From Oceanobacillus timonensis (GTDB lineage: Bacteria; Bacillota; Bacilli; Bacillales; Amphibacillaceae): 64,000 nucleotides of DNA. Every line of letters starts with the position of its first letter. The first letter of the stretch is position 1. Where the stretch lies: positions 2,528,344-2,592,343 of the forward strand of contig NZ_LT800497.1 in assembly GCF_900166635.1 (NCBI RefSeq). The letters run 5' to 3'. The notes under the pieces were generated by a model. The model had not been told where the DNA came from. It did no database searches and saw only the letters and a program-made list of their open reading frames with translations. Of this stretch, positions 1-8,320 are shown one piece after another. The translations under genes were made by a program, and so were the position numbers.

Positions 1-1214
1 ATGGAACAAGTCAGGGGTTGGGTATGGCAGTAGAAGGATTTAGTTCTTCCGCTGTATTGCTTGTTGGAGGAGCACTTGTTTTAGCTACAGCCATGGAAAT
101 CACTGGACTTCATAAAAGAATAGCATTGTATATTATGTCAAAAGTTGGAACTAAACCGGGAGCACTTGTTTTGGGAACAATTATTGTCAGCTTTGTACTT
201 GCCTTGTTTGTGCCAAGCGCTACGGCACGTGCGGGTACACTTGTGCCTATCTTATTAGGAATTGTCGCAGCATTTGGATTGGCAAAACAAAGTAAACTGG
301 CCGCATTATTAATGATTACTGCAGTTCAGTCTATCTCCATTTGGAATATTGGAATAAAAACTGCAGCCGCGCAAAATATGGTTGCCTTAGGATTTATGGA
401 ATCGGCATTCGGTATTGATGTGACATGGGGAGAATGGTTTCTCTACGCTGCCCCGTGGGCGTTTATTATGTCCATTGTGCTTTATATTGTTATGGTTAAT
501 CTGATTAAGCCAAATATGTCAGAAATGCAGGAAGGAATAAGTATTGAAAAGCAACTAAAAGAGCTGGGTAAAATGAGTGGAAAAGAGTGGCGCTTGGTCA
601 TTATTGCCGGGTTGCTCTTATTATTCTGGTCAACAGAAGGTATTCTACATCCTTTAGATTCTACTACGGTTACCATTGTTGCTGTTGCTGTCATGCTGAC
701 ACCAGTTATTGGTATCTTTTCCTGGAAAGAAGTACAGACCAAAGTACCTTGGGGCACATTGATTGTATTTGCAACGGGAATTTCATTAGGGATTGTCCTG
801 TTAGCGACCGAAGGAGCTACCTGGCTTTCTTCCAATTCATTTGAAATACTCGGTGTATCTACCCTGCCACTGGTCGCAATGATTGCAGTACTTGCTCTAT
901 TTAATATTTTGATTCACTTAGGCTTTGCAAGCGCTACCAGTTTGGCCTCTGCTTTTATTCCGATTGTCATTGCTTTAGTCGGATCCATGGAACCAACAGC
1001 ATTTAATGGCCCAGGGCTTGTCTTGATTATGCAATTTGTAATCAGTTTCGGTTTCTTATTGCCGGTCAGCGCTCCACAAAATATGCTGGCATATGGAACA
1101 GGAACATTTACTTTAAAACAATTTATCAAATCTGGTGTCCCGCTTACGGTGATTGGATACTTGCTTATTATCCTGTTTAGTGCCACGTATTGGCAGTGGG
1201 TTGGATTGTTATAA
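1..1214 (+). CDS. DASS/SLC13-family anion transporter, 5' truncated by the window edge
   Basis: This is a polytopic inner-membrane protein of the divalent anion:sodium symporter (DASS, SLC13) family, which imports dicarboxylates, citrate or sulfate. The frame is open from base 1. The first in-frame start-like codon (TTG at 18) has no ribosome binding site and lies inside the family pattern GFSSSAVLLVGGALVLATAM, so the true start is outside the window. Many hydrophobic helices follow, plus the segment VPSATARAGTLVPI near residue 66 (counted from the TTG) and LLPVSAPQNMLAYGTG near the C terminus, both typical of the two substrate and sodium loops in this family. The exact substrate cannot be read from the sequence. 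A strong hairpin follows the stop codon, so this is probably the last gene of its transcript. Confidence 0.85.
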   Translation, partial: GTSQGLGMAVEGFSSSAVLLVGGALVLATAMEITGLHKRIALYIMSKVGTKPGALVLGTIIVSFVLALFVPSATARAGTLVPILLGIVAAFGLAKQSKLAALLMITAVQSISIWNIGIKTAAAQNMVALGFMESAFGIDVTWGEWFLYAAPWAFIMSIVLYIVMVNLIKPNMSEMQEGISIEKQLKELGKMSGKEWRLVIIAGLLLLFWSTEGILHPLDSTTVTIVAVAVMLTPVIGIFSWKEVQTKVPWGTLIVFATGISLGIVLLATEGATWLSSNSFEILGVSTLPLVAMIAVLALFNILIHLGFASATSLASAFIPIVIALVGSMEPTAFNGPGLVLIMQFVISFGFLLPVSAPQNMLAYGTGTFTLKQFIKSGVPLTVIGYLLIILFSATYWQWVGLL

Positions 1215-1221
1215 TTAGCTT

Positions 1222-1267
1222 AAAAGCGATATAAAAGAACGTGAAGTCACTCTTTTATATCGCTTTT
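1222..1267. terminator. bidirectional rho-independent terminator
   Basis: A perfect 17-bp stem (1222-1238 with 1251-1267) starts AAAAGCGATA and ends TCGCTTTT, around a 12-nt loop. T runs on both sides suit termination of the anion transporter and of the leftward MarR unit. Confidence 0.85.
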
Positions 1268-1276
1268 CATCCCCTT

Positions 1277-1468
1277 TTACTCCTTATTTTTCTTTACAAC
1301 AGCATATTGCCAAAAAGAAATTCCCAAAAGGAAAACTTCTAAGAAAATAAAGGTAAATGTACTGGACAAAACATGCATTATTCCAGTAAACATGCCGCCT
1401 ACTGCCATACCGGAATAACGGATAAAATTAAACAGGCCTAATGCAGTCCCTAAAGAGACTTGATATTT
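1277..1468 (-). pseudogene. C-terminal remnant of an MFS transporter
   Basis: A 64-codon open stretch without a start reads KYQVSLGTALGLFNFIRYSG and then a second hydrophobic helix ending QYAVVKKNKE. This is the style of the last two membrane helices of a DHA1-type major facilitator. It directly follows and overlaps (in another frame) the end of the upstream marR-like gene. The likeliest history is a deletion in a marR-MFS operon that removed the last residues of the regulator and most of the transporter. No catalytic or transport function can remain. Confidence 0.6.
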
Positions 1469-1908
1469 TTAGATACCAATTTGAAAAACGTAATCAGTGT
1501 TTCTAATTCATTGTCATCAAAATGATTGAAAATATCTAAATAACGTGATTCTGCTTTTTCATGTAGTTCCTCATGAATGGCAGCAAGCATATCACCGGAA
1601 TCCGTTAACATATAATACACTTCTTTTTTGTTTCCATCCTGTTGTATTTTTTCAAGCATCCGATTTTCTAATAATTTCTTTACCGCTTTTGTAACAGCTG
1701 GTTTAGATATATTTAATTGCTCTGCCAAGGTCGTGTTATTTGCTTGTCCTTTTTCTTTTATAACAGCAACAACATGCAGCTGTGTTAGTGTCCAATCAGA
1801 AACAACAGCTTCTTCATTGAATTTTATTGCTTTACGATTTCTATCCGCTGCTTCCCTCTCCTTAATCAACTGCTGTAATGCTTCAATTGCTTCTTTTTTC
1901 TTATCCAT
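1450..1908 (-). CDS. MarR-family transcriptional regulator
   Basis: This is a 152-residue winged-helix repressor of the MarR type. The DNA-binding core is the segment VVAVIKEKGQANNTTLAEQL followed by NISKPAVTKAVKKLLENRML (roughly residues 45-85), then a wing containing KKEVYYMLTDSGDML, then a dimerisation helix. The chosen ATG at 1908 lies six bases after AGGTG; a GTG at 1917 is possible but too close to its own Shine-Dalgarno. The C terminus runs straight into an MFS remnant, so the last residues may not be original. Two near-identical palindromes flank its own promoter, which suggests autorepression. Its former target was probably the lost transporter; the ligand is unknown. Confidence 0.85.
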   Translation of the reverse strand: MDKKKEAIEALQQLIKEREAADRNRKAIKFNEEAVVSDWTLTQLHVVAVIKEKGQANNTTLAEQLNISKPAVTKAVKKLLENRMLEKIQQDGNKKEVYYMLTDSGDMLAAIHEELHEKAESRYLDIFNHFDDNELETLITFFKLVSKNIKSL

Positions 1909-1935
1909 ATATGTCACCTAACCTTTCTGTTTTTG

Positions 1936-2004
1936 GTTAACCAGTTAACAATTATGATTATACATCTCTGTTATCTATTCGTCAATTATTGTTTACCAGT
2001 TAAC
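1936..2004 (-). promoter_or_regulatory. sigma-A promoter flanked by two MarR-type operators
   Basis: On the minus strand a near-consensus promoter has -35 TTGACG (1980-1985), a 17-bp spacer and -10 TATAAT (1957-1962). The palindrome GTTAACCAGTTAAC (1936-1949) lies just downstream of the -10, and GTTTACCAGTTAAC (1991-2004) lies just upstream of the -35. The 55-bp spacing puts both on nearly the same DNA face. This fits a MarR dimer bound at each site shutting its own promoter; binding itself is inferred. Confidence 0.75.
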
Positions 2005-2279
2005 AAAAATCGTGACGTTATCTCTCTGCTCTCTTCTCTATCCATTAAAATCAGAAAAAAGCACCTTTTTGTCAGCACTTTTTATTTATTTTCAAGACAG
2101 ACTATATTTAAAACTAGCGTCCTTTTTCACAGCAATAATGGTTTCTGACATTTAATCGTTTATTGACCTATTACCTAAAAAAATATCACACAAAACATCT
2201 CAAGTATTCTCAATCCAAAAATGCACCATCACTATGCTATAATGGCTTATGTAATTTAGAAGAGAAAGGGATTTTTAGT

Positions 2280-3038
2280 TTGATTGTTTTATTAACGATG
2301 CTCGTGATTGGCTTGTTACTTGGTTTTGTCGGGGCAGGCGGTTCCGGTTTTATTATTGCCATGTTGAGTGAAGTTTTTGATGTTCCAATACACACAGCGC
2401 TTGGAACATCTCTGGCAGCGATGGTTTTCACCTCATTATCCGGCACCATCAGTCACTTGCGGGAAAGAAATACGATGGTAAAAATTGGGCTGGCAACTGG
2501 GCTGTTTGGTGCAGTTGGCGCTTTTTTAGGTTCCAGGCTGGCCAGTTTTATCCCGGAAAGTGAATTAAAATTCTTTACGGCAGGGATGCTTATTCTATCC
2601 GCCATACTATTGTGGATTCGTGTAACAGCAGGATTTGGCAGGTTTGCTACACAAGATTTCGCAGAGAAAAACCGTTCCTCAAGAAGCAGGTTTTGGATGA
2701 CAGCTGCAGGAATCGGTATCGTGACTGGCTTACTATCAGGGGCTTTCGGAATTGGCTCGACGCCGTTTATCCAAATCGGATTCCTTGTTTTCTTCGGTTT
2801 ATCGCTTCAGCTTTCCGCGGGTACGACGATGCTTGTTATTATACCGATTGCACTGGTTGGCGGTATCGGTTATTATTCCGTCGGTTTTCTCGATTTAACA
2901 TTATTTATCGAAGTCGTTATCGGAACGATTATCGGTTCTTATATTGGTGCTAAATTTACCACCAGGTTAAACCCGATAATCTTAAAAATTGCGATGGTTG
3001 CAGTGCCGCTGATTGGCGGAATTATTTTGTTGATTTAG
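2280..3038 (+). CDS. TSUP (TauE/SafE, DUF81) family membrane permease
   Basis: This 252-residue membrane protein belongs to the sulfite/organosulfonate exporter family. The N-terminal repeat contains GLLLGFVGAGGSGFIIAML and the second repeat GLLSGAFGIGSTPFIQIGFL. These paired glycine-rich segments, about 135 residues apart, are the family hallmark of two inverted halves. The start is TTG at 2280, eight bases after GAAAGGGA; the frame is open further upstream but that part lacks a ribosome binding site and is not membrane-like. About eight helices are visible. The substrate is unknown (sulfite, sulfoacetate and similar anions are known for relatives). It stands alone and ends at a hairpin. Confidence 0.85.
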   Translation: MIVLLTMLVIGLLLGFVGAGGSGFIIAMLSEVFDVPIHTALGTSLAAMVFTSLSGTISHLRERNTMVKIGLATGLFGAVGAFLGSRLASFIPESELKFFTAGMLILSAILLWIRVTAGFGRFATQDFAEKNRSSRSRFWMTAAGIGIVTGLLSGAFGIGSTPFIQIGFLVFFGLSLQLSAGTTMLVIIPIALVGGIGYYSVGFLDLTLFIEVVIGTIIGSYIGAKFTTRLNPIILKIAMVAVPLIGGIILLI

Positions 3039-3091
3039 ATTTCTATCCATTCAGAGAAATGCCAGAAAATGAAATAAACTATTACCCTATC

Positions 3092-3120
3092 AAAAAGACG
3101 ATAATTCTTACAGTCTTTTT
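3092..3120. terminator. convergent terminator between TSUP gene and que operon
   Basis: AAAAAGAC (3092-3099) pairs with GTCTTTTT (3113-3120). The A and T tracts on both sides let it work in both directions, and it sits between two converging genes. Confidence 0.6.
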
Positions 3121-3147
3121 AATAGGATAATAGCTTTTTCTCTCTTA

Positions 3148-3876
3148 TTATACCCCTCGCTTATTTCCCCAAACTAATGCATGTACTTGCGGCAGAACGC
3201 GAACCCGATTCAGCACAGTGGATGCCACGACTTGATCAATCAACCATTCATACTTATTCAATAAATGCCTGGATAATTGCTGTGGCTCTATTTCCTCTAA
3301 ATCATCATTCCCTACCTGCAGGAAAAAAGCAAGCTTCGGATAACGCTGATGTACTTTTTCAGCATAGCGAAGATCTTCTTGATCAAAAATCACTATCTTT
3401 AAGCTGGTATGTACCAATCGCTCATTAACTTCCAATTGATGAATAATATCATCTAACTTCTCCCAGTTTGTTTTCATCTTAGAACTTGGGGGCTTGGGAG
3501 ATATGGTCAGATCATCAATTTTAACAAACCAATCCTGATAACGGCTTCCTTGGGTTTCCAGAGCCACCTCAATATGATGCTCCTGAAGCACATCAATCAA
3601 ATCGTCCATAGCGGATAACAAAGCTGGATTCCCGCCTGAAATCGTCACATGGTCAAAGTGATTCCCTCCTATTTCTTGCAGCCGCTGCCAAATTTCCGTA
3701 CTCGTCATTGGAACGACATCTTCTTTCGCACTCCCATCCCAAGTGAAGGCAGAATCGCACCAGGCGCACCGGTAATCACATCCGGCGGTCCGAACGAACA
3801 TCGTTTTTCTTCCTACCACCATGCCTTCTCCTTGAATCGTGGGACCGAATATTTCTAAAACAGGTATTTTACGCAT
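3148..3876 (-). CDS. queE: 7-carboxy-7-deazaguanine synthase QueE
   Basis: This radical-SAM enzyme (242 residues) converts 6-carboxytetrahydropterin to 7-carboxy-7-deazaguanine in the preQ1/queuosine pathway. The iron-sulfur cysteines are C33, C37 and C40 in AGCDYRCAWCD (CX3CX2C spacing). The early motif EIFGPTIQGEG and the later VTISGGNPALL (GGNP) are typical of QueE. The start is the ATG at 3876, whose MRKIPVLEIF matches family N termini. It overlaps the queD stop by eight bases, so the two are translationally coupled. It is the last gene of the riboswitch-controlled operon; queF, which often follows in Bacillus, is not here. Confidence 0.95.
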   Translation of the reverse strand: MRKIPVLEIFGPTIQGEGMVVGRKTMFVRTAGCDYRCAWCDSAFTWDGSAKEDVVPMTSTEIWQRLQEIGGNHFDHVTISGGNPALLSAMDDLIDVLQEHHIEVALETQGSRYQDWFVKIDDLTISPKPPSSKMKTNWEKLDDIIHQLEVNERLVHTSLKIVIFDQEDLRYAEKVHQRYPKLAFFLQVGNDDLEEIEPQQLSRHLLNKYEWLIDQVVASTVLNRVRVLPQVHALVWGNKRGV

Positions 3877-4336
3877 GGTACATCCACTCCCGTCTTGCTT
3901 CTGCATAGCTTGTCGGTGTTTCAAATAACCGCACAAATTCCACCTGGCATTGGTTGGGAAGTTCTTGGACAGCTGCTTCCATTTGTTCGAACATCCAGAC
4001 AACCATATTTTCTGCTGTTGTATTCATTTTCGGTAAAGTTTCATTGACATAACGGTGATCCAGGAATATTTCCAACTTGTCTTTCCAAATCTCTTTGATA
4101 TCCCCAAAATCAATCACCATCCCTATATTATCCACAAAACCGCTGATACCGAATACGACTCGATACGTGTGGCCATGAAGATTCTTACATTTCCCCTCAT
4201 AACAATGAAGATGGTGTGCAGCATCAAACGTAAATTCCTTACTTACCATCACCCGTTTCTGATGATAAGCCAGCTGTTCCCTATGAATATCCTCGTCCAG
4301 TTTTTGCAACGCTTCAACAATACGAAATCCATACAT
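3869..4336 (-). CDS. queD: 6-carboxy-5,6,7,8-tetrahydropterin synthase QueD
   Basis: QueD makes 6-carboxytetrahydropterin from dihydroneopterin triphosphate, the first committed step towards preQ1. The 155-residue protein has the zinc-binding histidines in FDAAHHLHCYEGKCKNLHGHTY (first in AAHH, then HGH) and the catalytic Cys between them; further on are DFGDIKEIW and NTTAENMVVWMF of the T-fold. The ATG at 4336 overlaps the queC stop as TAATG, with AGGAAG about ten bases upstream. The roughly 30-residue N-terminal extension before VSKEFTFDAAHH is kept on that basis; a later Met could also start the domain. Confidence 0.95.
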   Translation of the reverse strand: MYGFRIVEALQKLDEDIHREQLAYHQKRVMVSKEFTFDAAHHLHCYEGKCKNLHGHTYRVVFGISGFVDNIGMVIDFGDIKEIWKDKLEIFLDHRYVNETLPKMNTTAENMVVWMFEQMEAAVQELPNQCQVEFVRLFETPTSYAEARREWMYHA

Positions 4337-5007
4337 TACGGATGCACTTCCTGTCTTCTTGCCAGATATTGATCTAAGCCACGCTGGCGCAATTGACATG
4401 CCGGACATTCGCCGCATCCTGCACCTCTCACGCCATTATAGCAGGTTAATGTCCGCTCTCTGACATAATCAAAGGCTTGCAGATCGTCCGCCATCTCCCA
4501 TGTTTCTGCTTTATCCAGCCACATTAACGGTGTATGGATGACAAAGTCTTCATCCATAGAAAGATTCAAGGTGACATTTAATGATTTGGTAAAGATATCG
4601 CGGCAATCCGGATATCCGCTAAAATCGGTTTCACATACACCGGTGACGATGTGTTTCGCGTCGATTTGATTCGCTAGGATGGTTGCAAAAGATAAAAATA
4701 GCAAATTTCTGCCCGGTACAAATGTATTGGGAATACCACCATCTTCTGCGTTCTCTACTTCGATATCATCTCTTGTTAACGCATTGGGAGCTAATTGATT
4801 CAGTAAAGACATATCTAAAATATGGTGCTTCAATCCTTGATCTGCAGCAATTTCCTTTGCCACCTCAATCTCTAAACTGTGGCGCTGACTGTAGTCAAAG
4901 GTAACTAACTCTACATGTTCAAATTTTTCCAATGCCCAAAACAAACAAGTGGTGCTATCCTGGCCGCCGCTAAAAACAACGACTGCCCGCTTATTATTTT
5001 TTTCCAT
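4336..5007 (-). CDS. queC: 7-cyano-7-deazaguanine (preQ0) synthase QueC
   Basis: QueC is an ATP-dependent ligase that turns 7-carboxy-7-deazaguanine and ammonia into preQ0. The PP-loop SGGQDS is at residues 13-18. The zinc-binding cysteines are near the C terminus in [16 protein letters not shown], with an earlier Cys in TCYNG. The length of 223 residues is normal. The ATG at 5007 follows GGAAAGGGGA. It is the first gene of queCDE, and its leader holds a preQ1-I riboswitch, so the whole operon should be switched off by the pathway product. Confidence 0.96.
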   Translation of the reverse strand: MEKNNKRAVVVFSGGQDSTTCLFWALEKFEHVELVTFDYSQRHSLEIEVAKEIAADQGLKHHILDMSLLNQLAPNALTRDDIEVENAEDGGIPNTFVPGRNLLFLSFATILANQIDAKHIVTGVCETDFSGYPDCRDIFTKSLNVTLNLSMDEDFVIHTPLMWLDKAETWEMADDLQAFDYVRERTLTCYNGVRGAGCGECPACQLRQRGLDQYLARRQEVHP

Positions 5008-5060
5008 AAAAAAATCCCCTTTCCAATTTGAAAAAGAGAATTCTATACACCCAGAAATAT

Positions 5061-5132
5061 AAAAAACCATATCTAAGGTTTCATTAGTATGGCTATCCTT
5101 AGTTTTTTATAGAGGGTGTACCTAGAACCTCT
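5061..5132 (-). ncRNA. preQ1-I riboswitch with transcription terminator
   Basis: On the minus strand the aptamer begins AGAGGTTCTAGGTACACCCT and ends with the A-rich tail AAAAAACTAA (5099-5132). This matches the preQ1 class I consensus of a short H-type pseudoknot. Downstream, CTAAGG (5097-5102), CCATA (5088-5092), CCTTAG (5073-5078) and TATGG (5067-5071) are interleaved. CTAAGG:CCTTAG is an antiterminator and CCATA:TATGG plus a U run (5061-5066) is a terminator; they cannot coexist. The aptamer tail ACTAA overlaps the antiterminator strand, so preQ1 binding should favour termination. Confidence 0.95.
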
Positions 5133-5282
5133 CCTACGTATGAAGTAGACTTTATTCATTTTTCATTCAAATGGCAGTATAACATATTTTTTATACGTAT
5201 GCTTCTATTTTCTGTTTTTCATGTTTCTCCAGCGAGATTGGATTAGAATCTATATGCTTTGCTTTTTATTCTAATATAGTAA

Positions 5283-5341
5283 GTGCTCCCTTACCGGATA
5301 CAGGAAATATTTATTATTCCCTCCTGCCAATAAGAGAGCAC
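5283..5341. repeat. imperfect inverted repeat downstream of the carnitine operon
   Basis: GTGCTCCCTTA (5283-5293) and TAAGAGAGCAC (5331-5341) pair over 11 bp with one G-U, and an inner CAGGA/TCCTG pair extends the structure. It lies 15 bases past the thioesterase stop, so it may be the 3' end of that operon, although no long U run follows. Confidence 0.4.
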
Positions 5342-5355
5342 ATCACATACGATAA

Positions 5356-5832
5356 CTATTCTTTTTTCTTGCGAATCCCCATCGGTTTATTCGCTCCCGC
5401 AGGCCAGTCTGCTTCCGCTAATTGCGGTAATTGTTTCACTTCTGCTTCAACCAATTCCGGAAATGGCGCCGGGCGTCCAGATGATACATCCATGCCCATC
5501 ACCATCTGTTCACTGGTTGCCACTGTGTCATTTTCTTTATTCTTCATTTCAAACCAGAGATGCATCCGTTTTGCATCCCGATTCAGCACGGTGACACAGG
5601 TATGCAGTTCTTCGTTTTCATGAGCTTCTTTGACATATTTAATATGTGCCTCCAGGGTGAAAATGGTGTAAGCATATGCTTTTCTTCCATCTTCATCCAG
5701 ACCAATGTCATCGATTAAAGCGTCCAGGCTGTAACTGAAAATCAAAGCATAGGACGCATCATTCAAGTGGCCGTTATAATCGACCCATTCAGGGAGCACA
5801 CGACCTTTCCATATTTGCTTACTTTCTGTCAT
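5356..5832 (-). CDS. hot-dog thioesterase, probable betainyl-CoA thioesterase
   Basis: This 158-residue protein has the 4-hydroxybenzoyl-CoA-thioesterase fold: WVDYNGHLNDASYALIF near residue 17 holds the catalytic Asp and the usual N-G-H/N-D pattern, followed by beta strands around AHIKYVKEAHENEEL. It is the last gene of the operon and overlaps the carnitine dehydrogenase stop by 14 bases. In several proteobacteria these two domains form one fused protein. In carnitine breakdown the thioesterase releases glycine betaine from betainyl-CoA; that assignment rests on context, since the fold alone does not tell the acyl group. Confidence 0.8.
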   Translation of the reverse strand: MTESKQIWKGRVLPEWVDYNGHLNDASYALIFSYSLDALIDDIGLDEDGRKAYAYTIFTLEAHIKYVKEAHENEELHTCVTVLNRDAKRMHLWFEMKNKENDTVATSEQMVMGMDVSSGRPAPFPELVEAEVKQLPQLAEADWPAGANKPMGIRKKKE

Positions 5833-6787
5833 AAGGAAGCAACCTTTCTGCTGGCCAGAAACCTTCTTCCTCTAACAGCGCCATTAATTTAATTAAGAAA
5901 CGGTCACGGCGATGTTCCAGATCTTCAATTGGGACATCCCCACTTTGTTCTGCGGTTCCTGAAATGACTTTTTCACTTAATTCCTCCGTCAACTCGGGAG
6001 CGACAAGGCGTGTCCAAGGAAGTTTCAATGCAGGTCCGAATTGTTCCAGCATGTGCCTCATACCATCCTTGCCGCCAGCTAAATGAAGTGTCAAAAATGG
6101 TCCCATCAAGGCCCAGCGAAGACCAGGTCCATAAACAATGGCTTTATCTACTTCTTCCGTAGTCGCTACGCCATCATTCACGATATGAAGTCCTTCACGC
6201 CAGATTGCTTCCATCAGTCTGTCACCAATATGGCCGTCAATTTCCCCTTTCATCACAAGCGGCTTCATATGCATGTCTTCATACATTTTTTCTGCTTTTT
6301 CCATGTAACTTTTTTCCGTCTGTTTGCCACCTGCAATTTCTACAAGCGGGATTAAGTAAACTGGATTAAATGGATGCGCGACAACAACCCGTTCCGGATG
6401 ATGCACGCAATCCGCCTGCAGTACAGAAGGCATGTATCCCGAGGTACTGGATGCAATAATTGCGGTTGGTTTTGTTGCTGCATCCACTTGAGCCAGCACT
6501 TTTTTCTTCAATGCTTCCTGCTCCGGAACATTTTCCTGTACCAGATCTGCTTCTTTTACCGCTTCTTCTAAGGTGTCATAAAAGGTAAGGTTTTCCTTTG
6601 CTGCTTCATTGCTTATTCCGTATTCTTCTAATGTTACCCAAATATCATCTATCATTTTTTCTGTTTTTTCTTTTGCGCCGGGAGCCGGGTCAAAAGCATG
6701 GACTTGATGTCCGCCTGCTAAAAAGCGGGCAATCCAGCCATTACCGATAACACCGGTACCTAAAACGGCCATTGTTTTTTGTGCCAT
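5819..6787 (-). CDS. lcdH: L-carnitine dehydrogenase (3-hydroxyacyl-CoA dehydrogenase family)
   Basis: This NAD-dependent enzyme (322 residues) oxidises L-carnitine to 3-dehydrocarnitine. The Rossmann motif VLGTGVIGNGWIARFLAGGH starts at residue 8 and is followed by the acid DPAPG. The segment ASSTSGYMPS and then VVAHPFNPVYLIPLVEI are catalytic-domain signatures of hydroxyacyl-CoA dehydrogenases, and the C-terminal helical domain contains ALMGPFLTLHLAGG. The ATG at 6787 follows AGAGGTGA. The neighbours, a BKACE enzyme and a thioesterase, are exactly the remaining steps of carnitine to betaine conversion, which favours carnitine as substrate over 3-hydroxybutyryl-CoA. Confidence 0.85.
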   Translation of the reverse strand: MAQKTMAVLGTGVIGNGWIARFLAGGHQVHAFDPAPGAKEKTEKMIDDIWVTLEEYGISNEAAKENLTFYDTLEEAVKEADLVQENVPEQEALKKKVLAQVDAATKPTAIIASSTSGYMPSVLQADCVHHPERVVVAHPFNPVYLIPLVEIAGGKQTEKSYMEKAEKMYEDMHMKPLVMKGEIDGHIGDRLMEAIWREGLHIVNDGVATTEEVDKAIVYGPGLRWALMGPFLTLHLAGGKDGMRHMLEQFGPALKLPWTRLVAPELTEELSEKVISGTAEQSGDVPIEDLEHRRDRFLIKLMALLEEEGFWPAERLLPYDRK

Positions 6788-6797
6788 AGTTCACCTC

Positions 6798-7682
6798 TTA
6801 GGAATTAAATTTTCTTAAACTTAACAGTTCTCTTGCTTCAGCTGCTGTCATTGGTTCCAGCTTTACACTGTTTAAAATGTTAACAGCTTGGTCTACCAGC
6901 TGCGCATTGGTGCCGAGTACACCTTTTTCCAAGTATAGATTATCTTCTAATCCAACACGGACATTTCCGCCAAGTAAAGCAGCCTGCGCTACGATCGGCA
7001 GCTGCATACGGCCGATACCGAAAGCGGACCAGTGGGACCCTTCGACAACGCGTCTTTTCATATATTCGATCGTTTCTGCATCTGCATCTGCGCCCCATGG
7101 AATACCAAGACAAAACTGATACATCGGCGATCCTTCCACCAATCCTTCTGAAATCAATTGATTGGCAAGGCGGATATGCCCTGTATCAAATACTTCCATT
7201 TCCGGTTTTACGCCGCTTTCTTTAATCATCTTGGCATGCTCACGTAACCAATCTTCCGGTCCTAAGTAAACCTGATTGCCAAAGTTCAAGCTGCCACAGT
7301 CCAGTGTAGTGAGTTCCGGAAGCAGTTTTCCGACTGGTTCATGCCGCTCTTTTGGTGTTTGAATATCTGTACCAGGTCCGCCCTGTGTCGGATTTTCGAG
7401 ATCAGGAACAAAGTCGCCGCCGCCACCGGCCGTAATGTTAATAATCACGTCTGTGTCGGATTCGCGGATTCGTTCTACCGTCTCTTTAAAAAGGTCCACA
7501 TCGTGACTGAGTTTTCCCGTCTTCGGGTCACGAACGTGAATATGTGCAATGGCAGCACCTGCTTTTGCGGATTCAATCGCAGCGTCGGCAATTTCTTTTG
7601 GTGTAATCGGAACATGTCTGCTTTTTTCCGTTGTATCTCCAGCACCAGTCAATGCTGCGGTAATAATACGTTTATTTTTCAT
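6798..7682 (-). CDS. BKACE-family beta-keto acid cleavage enzyme (3-dehydrocarnitine cleavage)
   Basis: BKACE enzymes (DUF849) are zinc-dependent and split a beta-keto acid with acetyl-CoA to give acetoacetate and a CoA thioester. Here the likely substrate is 3-dehydrocarnitine and the product betainyl-CoA. Of the 294 residues, the N terminus KRIITAALTGAGDT and the metal-binding AIAHIHVRDPKTG (around residues 45-57) are typical, as are TLDCGSLNFGNQVY and the late GLEDNLYLEKGVLGTNAQLV. The ATG at 7682 is preceded by AAGGAGG and overlaps the regulator gene by 11 bases. The substrate is inferred from the carnitine dehydrogenase next to it; 3-keto-5-aminohexanoate is the other known family substrate. 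Confidence 0.87.
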   Translation of the reverse strand: MKNKRIITAALTGAGDTTEKSRHVPITPKEIADAAIESAKAGAAIAHIHVRDPKTGKLSHDVDLFKETVERIRESDTDVIINITAGGGGDFVPDLENPTQGGPGTDIQTPKERHEPVGKLLPELTTLDCGSLNFGNQVYLGPEDWLREHAKMIKESGVKPEMEVFDTGHIRLANQLISEGLVEGSPMYQFCLGIPWGADADAETIEYMKRRVVEGSHWSAFGIGRMQLPIVAQAALLGGNVRVGLEDNLYLEKGVLGTNAQLVDQAVNILNSVKLEPMTAAEARELLSLRKFNS

Positions 7683-8262
7683 GATGCGTTTCCTCCTTCG
7701 TATTTGGGGTGACAATAGGAACATGTTTAAAAATCTCGCCACTTTCAAAAAAAGTCACAAGACCATCAATCCATTGATAGTAAGCTTGCCATTCATCTAA
7801 TTCTTTTTGTAAACTTTCCATCCGATTCTTTACTTCCTCTGGGGAATCTTCCGTCAAGTATGTCTCTAAATGATGGATTTGTTCTCTCAAACGACGTTCT
7901 AAATTGGTATTACGCTTTACGACTTCCGACCAATTCCTTGTAAACAAGGATATAAACGTCTGCGCATAATCGCGTTCTACATTGTAATGGTCTTTACGGC
8001 TTCCTTTCACATATTCTTTTTCTGCAATATCAAGTGAAATCATTTCCCGCATGACCTGGCTCATCCTGGTTTTACTCATACCTGTTTCGCCAGCAAGTGC
8101 ATCCAATGTCATCGCCTCCCGGTTCATATAAATAATACCGAGCAGACGCCCAATTGTAGACGACACACCAAAGGTCTCCATATTATCAGCAATACGATCT
8201 GTAAGAAGATTTTCGCAAGCTCGAATTTCCTGAAGCAATTGATTGTTTGAATATGATTCCAT
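7672..8262 (-). CDS. GbsR/OpcR-type transcriptional regulator of compatible-solute genes
   Basis: This 196-residue regulator is of the GbsR branch of the MarR superfamily. The winged helix includes TIGRLLGIIYMNREAMTLDA, then the recognition helix GETGMSKTRMSQVMREM, then a long C-terminal helical region (ERRLREQIHHLETYL). GbsR senses choline in Bacillus, and its relative OpcR represses opuC. Position supports such a role: it is the first gene of the carnitine catabolic operon and lies divergent from opuC, so it could control both sides from the 258-bp spacer. The ATG at 8262 is seven bases from AAAGGGGG; the TTG at 8268 is too close. Ligand unknown, possibly carnitine or a breakdown product. 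Confidence 0.82.
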   Translation of the reverse strand: MESYSNNQLLQEIRACENLLTDRIADNMETFGVSSTIGRLLGIIYMNREAMTLDALAGETGMSKTRMSQVMREMISLDIAEKEYVKGSRKDHYNVERDYAQTFISLFTRNWSEVVKRNTNLERRLREQIHHLETYLTEDSPEEVKNRMESLQKELDEWQAYYQWIDGLVTFFESGEIFKHVPIVTPNTKEETHHEK

Positions 8263-8292
8263 CGTCAAGCCCCCTTTTACTGTATATGAGCT

Positions 8293-8320
8293 ACTTTATC
8301 ACGGATTAAATAAAAATCAA
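8293..8320 (-). promoter_or_regulatory. putative promoter of the carnitine catabolic operon
   Basis: On the minus strand TTGATT (8315-8320) and TAAAGT (8293-8298) are spaced by 16 bp and lie about 30 bases before the regulator start. The match is moderate. Confidence 0.35.
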
